Of a stretch of DNA of 64,000 nucleotides, positions 15,512 to 23,813 are shown one piece after another. Below the pieces are notes generated by a model. It was not told the DNA's origin and did not search any database. It saw only the letters and a program-made list of their open reading frames with translations. Both the position numbers and the translations under genes were made by a program. Source of the DNA: Mesorhizobium sp. (GTDB lineage Bacteria; Pseudomonadota; Alphaproteobacteria; Rhizobiales; Rhizobiaceae); the NCBI RefSeq assembly GCF_023954305.1, contig NZ_JAMLIG010000001.1:3306001-3370000 (forward strand), given 5' to 3'. The first letter of the stretch is position 1, and the number at the start of each line of letters is the position of its first letter.

Positions 15512-16332
15512 CAATCCTCCTCCGGCGATATCGCCGCTTTCGCACTTTTCGCCACGCGGGCGGCGTCGAGATACATATCGAGTGTCTGGTCCAACCTGCG
15601 ATAGAGCAAGCTGTCGAAGAGTTCGTGTCCCCTGCCGGATTGATCCGTTTCGAGCGCGGCGATGTAAGCCGGACGATCCTCGGGCCGCACCGCGATGGGG
15701 GGGTAGCCGGCGCGCGCGAGGACGAGGTTCATCAGCAGCCGGGCGGTGCGTCCATTGCCGTCGCTGAACGGATGGATCGCCACCAGCCGGCGATGCGCCT
15801 CGAACGCGGTCGCCGGTACGGGCTCGGCGGCACCGAGCCAGGCCGCAAAATCCCGCATCATAACCGGGACCTCGAGAGGCGGCGGGAACTCGAAGAGGCC
15901 GCGTTCTGTGTTCACGTAGCGTGGGAGATCGGCATACCGGCCCGCGACCTTCGGCTGCGACTTCGCGACCACCAACGAATGCAGCGTGCGAACGTCCGCC
16001 TCGCGTATCGGCGCCTCGCTTCTCGATGCGATGTCCAGAACCCACTCCAAGGCCGCCGCATGATCGATGGCTTCGAGATGGTCGCGCAGCGGCTTACCCG
16101 CGACGGTGATTCCCTTTTCGATGACGAGGGCCGTTTCGCCGGCCGTCAGAGTATTCCCCTCAATCGCGTTGGAAGTATAGGTGATGTCGAGCCGCTGGCT
16201 GTGGTCGAGTGGGGCGAAGGCGTCGATACGGATGTCTGCTCGCACCGCGTCAAGCTCCTGCTTCTTTTGCAGAACGGTCGCGGCCAGCGTCACGGTATGC
16301 GCCTCCGCGGACCGATCGCGGCGTGGGCGCAT
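15511..16332 (-). CDS. Fic-domain protein, class II (self-inhibited AMPylase-type)
   Basis: A 273-residue Fic protein. The catalytic motif HPFSDGNGRTAR (187-198) has the canonical H-P-F-x-x-G-N-G-R. An inhibitory helix motif S54-N-A-I-E58-G-N lies in the N-terminal region, which defines class II Fic enzymes with built-in inhibition. Such proteins transfer AMP to target proteins. The gene starts three bases after the stop of the 380-residue gene and ends overlapping the AAA+ start, so it is tightly embedded in the operon. It may be a cargo insertion or may modify an operon partner; the target is unknown. Confidence 0.88.
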   Translation of the reverse strand: MRPRRDRSAEAHTVTLAATVLQKKQELDAVRADIRIDAFAPLDHSQRLDITYTSNAIEGNTLTAGETALVIEKGITVAGKPLRDHLEAIDHAAALEWVLDIASRSEAPIREADVRTLHSLVVAKSQPKVAGRYADLPRYVNTERGLFEFPPPLEVPVMMRDFAAWLGAAEPVPATAFEAHRRLVAIHPFSDGNGRTARLLMNLVLARAGYPPIAVRPEDRPAYIAALETDQSGRGHELFDSLLYRRLDQTLDMYLDAARVAKSAKAAISPEED

Positions 16333-16335
16333 CCG

Positions 16336-17478
16336 CTACACATCGCTGATCACCCGTCCGCCGGACAGGATGTGCACCTTGTAGCCGGAGAAGATCTTTT
16401 GCGCCTCGCCGGCGGCGTAGAGAGCCTGGTAGGCTTCGTGCGGGATCAGCGCGTGCTTCTCGTAGGTCGACACGCCCATGCGGGCGGCTTCGAGGTCGTC
16501 GGTATTGATGTAGAACTCCTGCGTCGCCTTCTCGCTGGAGAACAGGCCTTTTCGCCCCGGCCGCTCGTTCTTGGAATAGACTTCCTGGACGGTCCAGGTC
16601 AAAAGCCAGGCGTTCTCGGCCTTGCGCACCTTTTCCAGCACCTGCTGCACGGTCGAATTGTGCTCGGTGATACCGGCCGAATAGAACGGCCCCAGCACGA
16701 AGCGGCGCAGCTGCTTCGGATGCAGCGTCTCGAAATCCTTATCGAGATTGCCGGCGATCGTCGAGGGCGACAGCGTATAGGCGGAGTTCTTGGCGGCGAA
16801 ATCGTCGAAGCGGTGCGCGAGATCAGGGTTGAGCAGGCCTTCGACCGGCAGCGGGATCTCGACCTTGCCGTTCAGCTGGCCGTCGCGCGTCACCAGCGTC
16901 TCGACCATACGCTCGGAGGAATCCTCGACCGCCGCCATGTAGACGAGCGGCAGGTTGGCCAGTCCGTCGAAGGCGCCCCAGTGGACGAAGTAGTAGGGCC
17001 GCATGGTCTTCGGATTGGCCGAGACCTTGACCGTCTTCGGCAGCACGAAGGGGGCGAAGATCAGCCCCGTGCCGACGTCCTCCAGATAGAGGCGCTCGGC
17101 CATCATCCGCTGCAGGTCGGCGGGCATCGCCTTGTGGCGCAGGATGAAGTCGGCCATCTCGGCGCGGATCGCGTCGGGAGCGGGAATGGCGGCCAGCCGC
17201 TTTTCCGCGCTGCGGCGGTCGTTTGCCAGCTCCAGCACGTTCTGGAATACCGGAAAGCCGCTCTCGGCGCGGGAAATGCGGAAGCTCTCCATGAAGCCGA
17301 GGCGATTGCGCCAGGCGCCGAAGGAGTTCTCCAGCCGGACGATGTATTCGGCCACCACCTGGGCGATCACGTCGTGGCGGTAGAGCGGCGAGGAATCGTC
17401 GCGCAGGAAGATGTCGAGGCCGGCGAGCGCGGCGGCGATCGCGTCGAAATAGCGGGCGGCGGGGTTGTCGGGGGTCAT
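16336..17478 (-). CDS. Conserved protein of unknown function, 380 residues
   Basis: A soluble protein with no signal peptide or membrane segment. The N-terminal third is helical (TPDNPAARYFDAIAAALAGLDIFLRDD), and the rest is mixed alpha/beta with many aromatic residues. I recognise no catalytic motif. The ATG at 17478 is preferred over the upstream open frame, which runs into an inverted-repeat element. It lies between the coiled-coil gene and fic, and is probably part of the same functional module as the AAA+ ATPase. No function can be given. Confidence 0.7.
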   Translation of the reverse strand: MTPDNPAARYFDAIAAALAGLDIFLRDDSSPLYRHDVIAQVVAEYIVRLENSFGAWRNRLGFMESFRISRAESGFPVFQNVLELANDRRSAEKRLAAIPAPDAIRAEMADFILRHKAMPADLQRMMAERLYLEDVGTGLIFAPFVLPKTVKVSANPKTMRPYYFVHWGAFDGLANLPLVYMAAVEDSSERMVETLVTRDGQLNGKVEIPLPVEGLLNPDLAHRFDDFAAKNSAYTLSPSTIAGNLDKDFETLHPKQLRRFVLGPFYSAGITEHNSTVQQVLEKVRKAENAWLLTWTVQEVYSKNERPGRKGLFSSEKATQEFYINTDDLEAARMGVSTYEKHALIPHEAYQALYAAGEAQKIFSGYKVHILSGGRVISDV

Positions 17479-17522
17479 GGAGAGGATGTTCGCGCGAATG
17501 TCGTGTTTCCTCGCGCCCCCCT

Positions 17523-17662
17523 CTGTCCTGCCGGACATCTCCCCCACACGGGGGGAGATTGGCCGTCACGAGTGATACCGTCGGCAGTCAACCTTTCAGA
17601 AGGAGCGGTGAGCGTAAAGCCGCCGATCTCCCCCCGTGTGGGGGAGATGTCCGGCAGGACAG
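17523..17662. repeat. Dispersed inverted-repeat element, 37-bp arms
   Basis: Positions 17523-17559 and 17626-17662 are inverted copies of each other (both contain TGTCCTGCCGGACATCTCCC or its complement). Each arm also carries an internal dyad around CCCCCACACGGGGGG. The element fills the gap between the coiled-coil gene and the 380-residue gene. It resembles intergenic palindromic repeats of rhizobia. Confidence 0.8.
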
Positions 17663-17698
17663 GGGGCGCCATGGCGCGCAACGTCCGAGCCTCGCGCC

Positions 17699-18793
17699 TT
17701 AAGCGCTCGCCTTCACGTAATCGGCCGAATTGTGCTTGCGCATCACCTCGTCGAAGCGGCGCGCGAAGGCGTCGTCGGCGAGCTTCTTGCGCCGCTGGAT
17801 GTCGGCGGTGGTGACCATGTTCTTCTCGTGCATCTCGAGCAGGTCGCCGATGTGCTTCTGGGCGGCAGCGCCGATGCCGGCCATGGTTTCCTCGGCCGTG
17901 TTGTCGACCTGGCTGCCCAGCGTGTTGATCTTGTGCGCCACGTCCTGCTGGGCGGCGGTCTTCAGCGAGTCTTCCAGCGCCTTGTAGAGGACGATGCGCT
18001 GCTCGGTGTCGATGGTCAGCTTGTTGATCAGCGTCGACTGCGCGGCGATCTGGTTGTTGAGCGAATCGACGAAGGTCTGGAACATCGAGGTATAGCGTTC
18101 GAGCGTCTGGCTTTCGGCCAGCAGTTCCTGCTCCTTGGCCTGCTTCTCGTTATATTCGGTGGCGAGCTTCGAACGCTCGCCTTCGAGCTGCGTGCGCTCC
18201 TGCTGGCTGGTCGAGGCCGCGATCTTGTTCTCGATGTCGAGCAGCAGCGGGTTCAGTTCCTCGATGCGTTTCTGGGTCGCCGTCAGGCTCTCCATCGTGG
18301 CCTTGCGGCGCTCGATCACCTGGGACAGGCTCGCCTCGGAGGTCTTGTAGCGCTGGTCGAGCACGTTCTTCTGCTCGCGCAGGATGCCGACGATCGTGTC
18401 GGACTTGGCGAGCAGTTCCTGCAGGTTGCCGGCGAGCGACATGTTGCGCACGCGTTCGGTGCGCATGCGCTGGCGGCGCTGCTGCGAGAAGATGCCGACG
18501 AAGTTCTCCCAGCCGGTGTAGCTCTTCATCGTCTCGAATTCGGCGCCGAACACGTTCGTCGCGTCCTCCAGCCCGATGATGAGGTCGGCAATGTTCGCCT
18601 CCATCGTCTTCTGCTGCTTGAGCACGTCCTCGATGCGGGCGTTTTCGATGTCGAAATCGGCCTGGCCGATCTTGGCGTCAGTCTTGGCGAACTTTTCCAG
18701 CAGGATTCCGGACTGTTCGATCTTGGAGCGCATCTCCTCGACGGTGCGCTTGGTCTTCTCGATCTCGGAATCGAAGTTCTGCAGTGTCGCCAT
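17699..18793 (-). CDS. Coiled-coil protein, remotely TelA-like
   Basis: A 364-residue protein that is almost wholly helical, with long heptad-rich stretches (about residues 1-60, 130-240 and 250-355) and many Gln, Glu and Lys. There is no signal peptide. The C-terminal third (VLYKALEDSLKTAAQQDVAH onward) resembles the helical core of TelA/KlaA toxic-anion-resistance proteins, but only loosely. The ATG at 18793 has GGAGG seven bases upstream. It is the first gene of the minus-strand unknown-function run. A scaffold role for the AAA+ ATPase is inference. Confidence 0.75.
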   Translation of the reverse strand: MATLQNFDSEIEKTKRTVEEMRSKIEQSGILLEKFAKTDAKIGQADFDIENARIEDVLKQQKTMEANIADLIIGLEDATNVFGAEFETMKSYTGWENFVGIFSQQRRQRMRTERVRNMSLAGNLQELLAKSDTIVGILREQKNVLDQRYKTSEASLSQVIERRKATMESLTATQKRIEELNPLLLDIENKIAASTSQQERTQLEGERSKLATEYNEKQAKEQELLAESQTLERYTSMFQTFVDSLNNQIAAQSTLINKLTIDTEQRIVLYKALEDSLKTAAQQDVAHKINTLGSQVDNTAEETMAGIGAAAQKHIGDLLEMHEKNMVTTADIQRRKKLADDAFARRFDEVMRKHNSADYVKASA

Positions 18794-18907
18794 GAATTCC
18801 CTCCGGGGCCGACGTTCGGTCACGCGGGCGAATATATGTGGCGTATGTTTCGATTGAAAGTCGCGGGAGCGAATGAATGTAGCGCTGCCGCGCCTGTACC
18901 CGCAGGC

Positions 18908-18937
18908 AAAACCCGCCCCGGTCGCCCGGGGCGGGTT
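18908..18937 (-). terminator. Rho-independent terminator of the BA14K gene
   Basis: A perfect 12-bp GC-rich stem (18910-18921 with 18926-18937) with a four-base loop. On the minus strand it is followed by TTTT. It lies 20 bases downstream of the BA14K stop. Confidence 0.8.
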
Positions 18938-18957
18938 CAGACCAGCGTCGCAAGCGA

Positions 18958-19470
18958 TCAGCTATACGGCGAATAGCACTGCTGGCGCGGGCCGTTGTAG
19001 GGCTGGAACGTATTGTCCGATGCCCGATAGGACCGGTAGCGGTCGTAGCACCACTGGACATGGGCGGAGCCATAGCTGGATGCCGATGCGGAGCCGCTGA
19101 TGGCGTTGCCGATGATGGCAGCCGCTATGAACGCGCCGGCCGGGAACCAGTAGCCGTTGTAGTAGCGGTAGCCGGGACGCTTGTAGCTGTAGCCGCGGTG
19201 ACCGTTGTAGTAGTAGCGGCCATTGCGGCGCTCGAACCGGGCCTCGCGCCGTTCCTGCCGGCGCTCGAAGCGACGTTCGCGGCGGTCCTGCCGACGCTCG
19301 AAGCGACGTTCGCGCTTGTCCAGTCTCATTTGGACATCGACGACGTTGCCTTCGGCGGAAAGCGACTGCGCTTTCGGTACGAAGACGGGTGCCGCGGCGA
19401 CCGGCAGGGCCGATCCCGCCGCGAAGGTGAGCGCGAGAGCCGCGCAGAGTGTGTGTCTTAGCTTCATCAT
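18958..19470 (-). CDS. BA14K-family exported protein with RRERRFERR repeats
   Basis: A 170-residue exported protein: signal peptide (about 1-26), an Arg/Glu-rich tandem-repeat region (about 52-82, units of the form RRERRFERRQ), a Tyr/Gly-rich stretch (YYYNGHRGYSYKRPGYRYYN), one hydrophobic helix (AFIAAAIIGNAI) and the C-terminal BA14K signature (WCYDRYRSYRASDNTFQPY). BA14K was named for an immunoreactive 14-kDa Brucella protein with lectin-like properties. It probably resides in the envelope. Two ATG codons (19470 and 19467) compete. A strong terminator follows. Confidence 0.9.
   Translation of the reverse strand: MMKLRHTLCAALALTFAAGSALPVAAAPVFVPKAQSLSAEGNVVDVQMRLDKRERRFERRQDRRERRFERRQERREARFERRNGRYYYNGHRGYSYKRPGYRYYNGYWFPAGAFIAAAIIGNAISGSASASSYGSAHVQWCYDRYRSYRASDNTFQPYNGPRQQCYSPYS
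19237..19320. repeat. Tandem repeat inside the BA14K gene
   Basis: A unit of roughly 30 bp (containing GCTCGAAGCGACGTTCGCG) occurs more than twice, encoding alternating R-R-E/D-R-R-F-E-R-R-Q. Copy number is likely to vary between strains. Confidence 0.7.
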
Positions 19471-19799
19471 GATCTGCCTCGTGCTTGAAAAGTCCCTCGT
19501 TTCGCAAACGAGGCAGAGCCGATCGGGTTGCATTAAATATCGGCAATGCCTGGCTATTCTGCCTTGGCACCGCCAATTCCCTCCGGGTAGCCGAGAGATC
19601 CCGGCGGGTGATCCGGCCGATCGCGCCCGGCATCGCAGAGCTGCCGTCCGGCACGCAGACACGAACGTCGTGGCTGGTGCCCATCGCCGGGAGACGACGC
19701 AGGCGCGGCGGCGATCTGAAATGGGATGGCTGAAGACAAGGCAGCGTCGCGGCCACCGGGTCCAAGAGCATCTCGGGAGGATCAAGCTCTTGTTTTTTC

Positions 19800-19876
19800 T
19801 GGTCGGAGTGGCAGGATTTGAACCTGCGACCCCATCGTCCCGAACGATGTGCGCTACCAGACTGCGCTACACTCCG
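19800..19876 (-). tRNA. tRNA-Pro (anticodon CGG)
   Basis: A complete cloverleaf on the minus strand: acceptor CGGAGTG pairs with CACTCCG, D arm GCGC/GCGC, anticodon stem CATCG/CGATG around the loop TTCGGGA (anticodon CGG), T arm GCAGG/CCTGC with TTCAAAT, discriminator A and an encoded CCA. It reads CCG proline codons. Confidence 0.97.
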
Positions 19877-20006
19877 TAACCAGACGGCGGGCTTATAACG
19901 TCCGCCCCCCGAACCTGCAAGCGCATTCGCGAAACGATTTCTTGCGATTTCGCCGTTAGCATCCGCCACGTCGGAGAGGGCCGTATGGTGCTCGCCGCGC
20001 GATGAT

Positions 20007-21542
20007 GTGGAGCGCAGTCGAGTGACGTTCAAGCCTGTGGCCGAAGCGCGGCCGAACACCTTCGAATTCGAGACGATGCCGCTGGTGAAGGCCACCGGCT
20101 TCCGCGAATATGACGCGCGCTGGTGGTTCGGCCATCCCGCCTCCGACAAGGCGCCGGAGCTCAACTTGATCGGCGTGCAGGCGCTGGGCATGGGACTGGG
20201 CACGATGATCCGCCGCGCCGGCATCGCGCCCGACATCGTCGTCGGTCATGACTTCCGTTCCTATTCGCTGTCCATCAAGCTTGCGCTGACCACGGGCCTG
20301 ATGGCTGCCGGCGCGCAGGTAAAAGACATCGGCCTGGCGCTCTCGCCGATGGCCTACTTCGCGCAGTTTGCGCTCGACTGCCCGTCCGTCGCCATGGTGA
20401 CTGCCTCGCACAACGAGAACGGCTGGACCGGCGTGAAGATGGGCTCGGCCCGGCCGCTGACTTTCGGCCCGGACGAGATGGCGGAACTGAAGCGCATGGT
20501 GCTCGCCGGCGATTTCGATCTGCCGGGCGGCGGCTCCTACGCGTTCTTGGAAAATTTCCGCGAGACCTATCTCGCCGACCTGACGAAGGGCGTGAAGATC
20601 GGGCGCAAGCTGAAGGTGGTCGCCGCCTGCGGCAACGGCACGGCGGGCGCGTTTGCGCCGCAGATGCTGGAGGCGATCGGCTGCGAGGTGGTGCGGCTCG
20701 ACGTCGAGCTCGACCACAATTTCCCGAACTACAATCCCAATCCCGAAGACATGAAGATGCTGCATGCCATTCGCGACGAGGTGCTGCGCACCGGCGCGGA
20801 TGTCGGCCTCGGCTTCGACGGGGACGGCGACCGCTGCGGCGTGGTCGACAACGAGGGCAGCGAGATCTTTGCCGACAAGGTGGGCGTCATGCTCGCCCGC
20901 GACATTTCGGGCGAGTATCCGGGTTCGCGATTCGTCGTCGACGTGAAGTCGACCGGCCTGTTCATGACGGACCCGGTTCTGAAGGCGAATGGAGCCGTCA
21001 CCGACTACTGGAAGACCGGTCATTCGCACATCAAGCGACGGGTGAAGGAACTGGACGCGATCGCCGGCTTCGAGAAGTCCGGCCACTTCTTCTTCAATCC
21101 GCCGATCGGCCGCGGCTATGACGACGGACTGGTGACGGCGATTTCGGTGTGCCGGATGCTCGACCGCAATCCGCGGAAATCGATGGCCGACCTCTACCGC
21201 GACCTGCCGCTGACCTTCGGCTCGCCGACCATGTCGCCGCACTGTGCCGACGAGGTGAAATACGACGTTGCCGAGCGTGTCGTGAAGCGTTTTCAGGCGA
21301 TGCGCGAGAAGGGCGAAACCGTCGCCGGCCAGAAGATCGCCGACCTCGTGACGGTGAACGGCGTGCGCGTCGTCGCCGAGGACGGCACCTGGGGCCTGGT
21401 GCGCGCCTCGTCCAACAAGCCGGAACTGGTCGTCGTGGTCGAAAGCCCTGTCTCCGAGGAACGCAAGCGCCAGATGTTTCATGCCGTCGACGCCGTGCTG
21501 CGGGAGAACCCGGAAGTCGGCGCCTACAACCAGACGATCTGA
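20007..21542 (+). CDS. Phosphomannomutase/phosphoglucomutase
   Basis: A 511-residue alpha-D-phosphohexomutase. The catalytic phosphoserine loop is TASHNENGWTG, the Mg2+ loop is GFDGDGDRCG, and the sugar-binding loop and C-terminal phosphate-binding RASSNKPE are present. It interconverts mannose-6-P and mannose-1-P (or the glucose phosphates), supplying the next gene's product with mannose-1-P for GDP-mannose. The start is uncertain: GTG at 20007 or GTG at 20022, with no strong ribosome site. It ends eight bases before the downstream start, so the two form an operon. Confidence 0.9.
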   Translation: MERSRVTFKPVAEARPNTFEFETMPLVKATGFREYDARWWFGHPASDKAPELNLIGVQALGMGLGTMIRRAGIAPDIVVGHDFRSYSLSIKLALTTGLMAAGAQVKDIGLALSPMAYFAQFALDCPSVAMVTASHNENGWTGVKMGSARPLTFGPDEMAELKRMVLAGDFDLPGGGSYAFLENFRETYLADLTKGVKIGRKLKVVAACGNGTAGAFAPQMLEAIGCEVVRLDVELDHNFPNYNPNPEDMKMLHAIRDEVLRTGADVGLGFDGDGDRCGVVDNEGSEIFADKVGVMLARDISGEYPGSRFVVDVKSTGLFMTDPVLKANGAVTDYWKTGHSHIKRRVKELDAIAGFEKSGHFFFNPPIGRGYDDGLVTAISVCRMLDRNPRKSMADLYRDLPLTFGSPTMSPHCADEVKYDVAERVVKRFQAMREKGETVAGQKIADLVTVNGVRVVAEDGTWGLVRASSNKPELVVVVESPVSEERKRQMFHAVDAVLRENPEVGAYNQTI

Positions 21543-21550
21543 GGACGCCG

Positions 21551-23773
21551 ATGGCCGCGCCCATCTCCTGCTTCGTGATGAGCGGCGGCGTCGGCTCGCG
21601 GCTGTGGCCGCTGTCGCGCGAGGACAACCCGAAGCAGTTCCACGACCTTTCCGGCGACGGCTCGATGCTGGCGCGGACCATCCGCCGGCTGCGGGCGCGC
21701 ACGGCGGGCGAGGCTCCGGTGAGCCTGATCGCCTCGGAGCGTCATGCCGAGCGCGTGCGCGACGATCTCGCCGGCCTCGACCTCGGCGGCGGCAAGGCGG
21801 TGTTCGAGCCGATGGGCCGCAACACGGCGGTCGCGGTCGCGGTCGCGGCGATTCTCGTCCTGGAGAAGGGCGACGGGCTGGCGCTGGTGGTGCCTTCCGA
21901 CCATTCGATCTCCACGGACCGCCAGTTCTGGGAGACGATCGAGAAGGGCGTGCCAGCGGCAGAGGCCGGTCAGCTCGTGGTCTTCGGCGTCAGGCCGACT
22001 CATCCCGAGACCGGCTACGGCTATATCGAGGCCGACGGCGCGGGCGACGTGCGCGCGGTGCGCCGCTTCGTCGAGAAGCCGGATCTCGCGACCGCCGAAT
22101 CCTATCTCGCCGCCGGCACCTTCTTCTGGAATGCCGGCATGTTCCTGTTCCGCGCCAGCGCCATGCGCGAGGCCTTCCTCAGGCTGCAGCCGGAAATCTG
22201 GCGACAAGCGGAAGAGGCGTGCCGTGGGGCGGCGCGCGAGGTGTCAGGGCTCTACCTGCCGCTGGAGGTCTATTCGGCGGTTCCGTCGATCTCGGTCGAC
22301 TACGCGATCATGGAGAAGACCGCCGGCATCGCCATGGTGCCGGCCGGCTTCCGCTGGAACGACCTCGGCTCCTGGCAGTCGCTGCTGGAGGTGAGCCCGA
22401 CGGATCCGGACGGCAATGTCGTCATCGGCGACGTGGTCGCGATCGATACGGAAAACTCCTACCTGCGCAGCCAGGGACGGCTCCTGTCGGTCATCGGCAT
22501 GAAGGACGTGGCGATCGTCGCGACCGTGGACGCGACTTTCGTCGCGCCGGTGTCGGAAAGCCAGAACGTCAAGAAAATCGTCGAGCGGCTGGAGAAGAGC
22601 GGTCGGCTGGAGACGAAGTTCACGCCCGCCCAGGACCGCGTCATCGCCAACGGCGCCTGGCTGCCGCGCGTGCGCCACTGGCTGTTCGAGGAGGCGCTGC
22701 CGCTGTGGTCGACGGCGGCGATCGACGAGCGCCATGGGGGATACTACGAGGCGATGGGCTTCGACCGCCTGCCGATCCTGCGGCCGAAGCGCATGCGCAC
22801 CATGGCGCGGCAGATCTTCGCCTTCTCGGTGGCCAAGACCCATGGCTGGGACGGCCCGGCGGAGCGGCTCATCGCGCACGGCGTCGACTTCATCGCAACC
22901 AGGGGCCGCACAGTGGACGGCGGCTGGGTCCGCACGCTCGACGTCGACGGAACGGTGCTCGACGCCACCGAGGACGCCTACGACCATGCCTGCGTGCTGC
23001 TTGCGTTGGCGCATGCGCACCGCGCCGGCAATCCGCACGCGCTGGCGCTGGGCGAGGCGACCTTCGCCTTCCTCGACGACAGGCTCGAGGACCGCAACAT
23101 GCGCGGCTTCCTCGAAACCTCGCAGGGCGAGGGGCTTCGCCGCACCAACCCTCACATGCACCTGCTCGAAGCCTTCCTCGCCTGGTACGAGGCGACGGGG
23201 AACCGGCAATACCTGCGCCGCGCGGCGCGCATCATCGATCTGTTCCGCAGCCATTTCTTCGATCCCGACTCCTGGACGATAGGGGAGTATTTCGACGACG
23301 ACTGGAGACCGGCCGAAGGCGAGAAGGGGCAGTGGACGGAGCCCGGACATCATTTCGAGTGGTCGGCGCTGCTGGTCGATTTCGCCCGCAAGAGCGGCCA
23401 GAAAGACCTGATCGGCTTCGCCCGCAAGCTCTACGCCTCGGCGATCGCCAACGGGCTGAACCGCGCCACCGGTCTCGCCTATGGGGCGGTCTCGCGCGAG
23501 GGCATTCCGCTCGAGCGCACCTCGCGCAGCTGGCCGCAGACCGAGGCGGTCAAGGCGGCGATGGCGCTGGACGACACCGGCGGCCCCGACATGAAGCCGG
23601 AGATCGAAGCGCGCCTCGGACGGCTGTTCCGCTGGCACATCGATCCGGCACCGTCGGGTCTCTGGATCGACCTGATCGACGAGCGCGGCAGGGCGCTCGC
23701 CAAGGACGCGCCGGCCAGCATCCTCTACCACATCGTCACCGCGCTGAGCGCCTATATGAGGCGTTACGGGTAG
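21551..23773 (+). CDS. Fused mannose-1-phosphate guanylyltransferase / AGE-family mannose-6-P isomerase
   Basis: A 740-residue two-domain enzyme. The N-terminal part (about 1-350) is a nucleotidyltransferase with GGVGSRLWPLSR (12-23), the PSDH segment, FVEKPD and the C-terminal region of the ManC family. The second part (about 370-740) is an alpha/alpha-barrel of the N-acylglucosamine 2-epimerase family (HMHLLEAFLAWYE, HHFEWSALLVDFARK, RSWPQTEAVKA), which in bacterial fusions acts as mannose-6-P isomerase. With the upstream mutase it would convert fructose-6-P to GDP-mannose for surface polysaccharides. Classic ManC fusions use a cupin isomerase instead, so this architecture is the less common one. 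Confidence 0.88.
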   Translation: MAAPISCFVMSGGVGSRLWPLSREDNPKQFHDLSGDGSMLARTIRRLRARTAGEAPVSLIASERHAERVRDDLAGLDLGGGKAVFEPMGRNTAVAVAVAAILVLEKGDGLALVVPSDHSISTDRQFWETIEKGVPAAEAGQLVVFGVRPTHPETGYGYIEADGAGDVRAVRRFVEKPDLATAESYLAAGTFFWNAGMFLFRASAMREAFLRLQPEIWRQAEEACRGAAREVSGLYLPLEVYSAVPSISVDYAIMEKTAGIAMVPAGFRWNDLGSWQSLLEVSPTDPDGNVVIGDVVAIDTENSYLRSQGRLLSVIGMKDVAIVATVDATFVAPVSESQNVKKIVERLEKSGRLETKFTPAQDRVIANGAWLPRVRHWLFEEALPLWSTAAIDERHGGYYEAMGFDRLPILRPKRMRTMARQIFAFSVAKTHGWDGPAERLIAHGVDFIATRGRTVDGGWVRTLDVDGTVLDATEDAYDHACVLLALAHAHRAGNPHALALGEATFAFLDDRLEDRNMRGFLETSQGEGLRRTNPHMHLLEAFLAWYEATGNRQYLRRAARIIDLFRSHFFDPDSWTIGEYFDDDWRPAEGEKGQWTEPGHHFEWSALLVDFARKSGQKDLIGFARKLYASAIANGLNRATGLAYGAVSREGIPLERTSRSWPQTEAVKAAMALDDTGGPDMKPEIEARLGRLFRWHIDPAPSGLWIDLIDERGRALAKDAPASILYHIVTALSAYMRRYG

Positions 23774-23778
23774 CGGGC

Positions 23779-23806
23779 TTGCGGAGCTACGGAAATTCCG
23801 TATAAC
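23779..23806 (+). promoter_or_regulatory. Promoter with embedded palindrome for the HigBA-type pair
   Basis: TTGCGG (23779-23784) and TATAAC (23801-23806) are spaced 16 bp apart. The palindrome ACGGAAATTCCGT (23789-23801) sits between and overlaps the -10 box, a repressor-ready arrangement. Transcription should start at about 23813, one base before the GTG start codon. Confidence 0.6.
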
Positions 23807-23813
23807 TTCTGTT

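Noticed and set aside
13604..18793. The AAA+/Fic/coiled-coil run as a known phage-defence system
   Set aside because: No nuclease, TIR, deaminase or other effector is present apart from Fic, and the conserved DUF2333 membrane partner points to a housekeeping or stress module.
19800..19876. tRNA-Pro as an integration site for a genomic island
   Set aside because: No integrase, no direct repeat of the tRNA 3' end and normal housekeeping genes on both sides.
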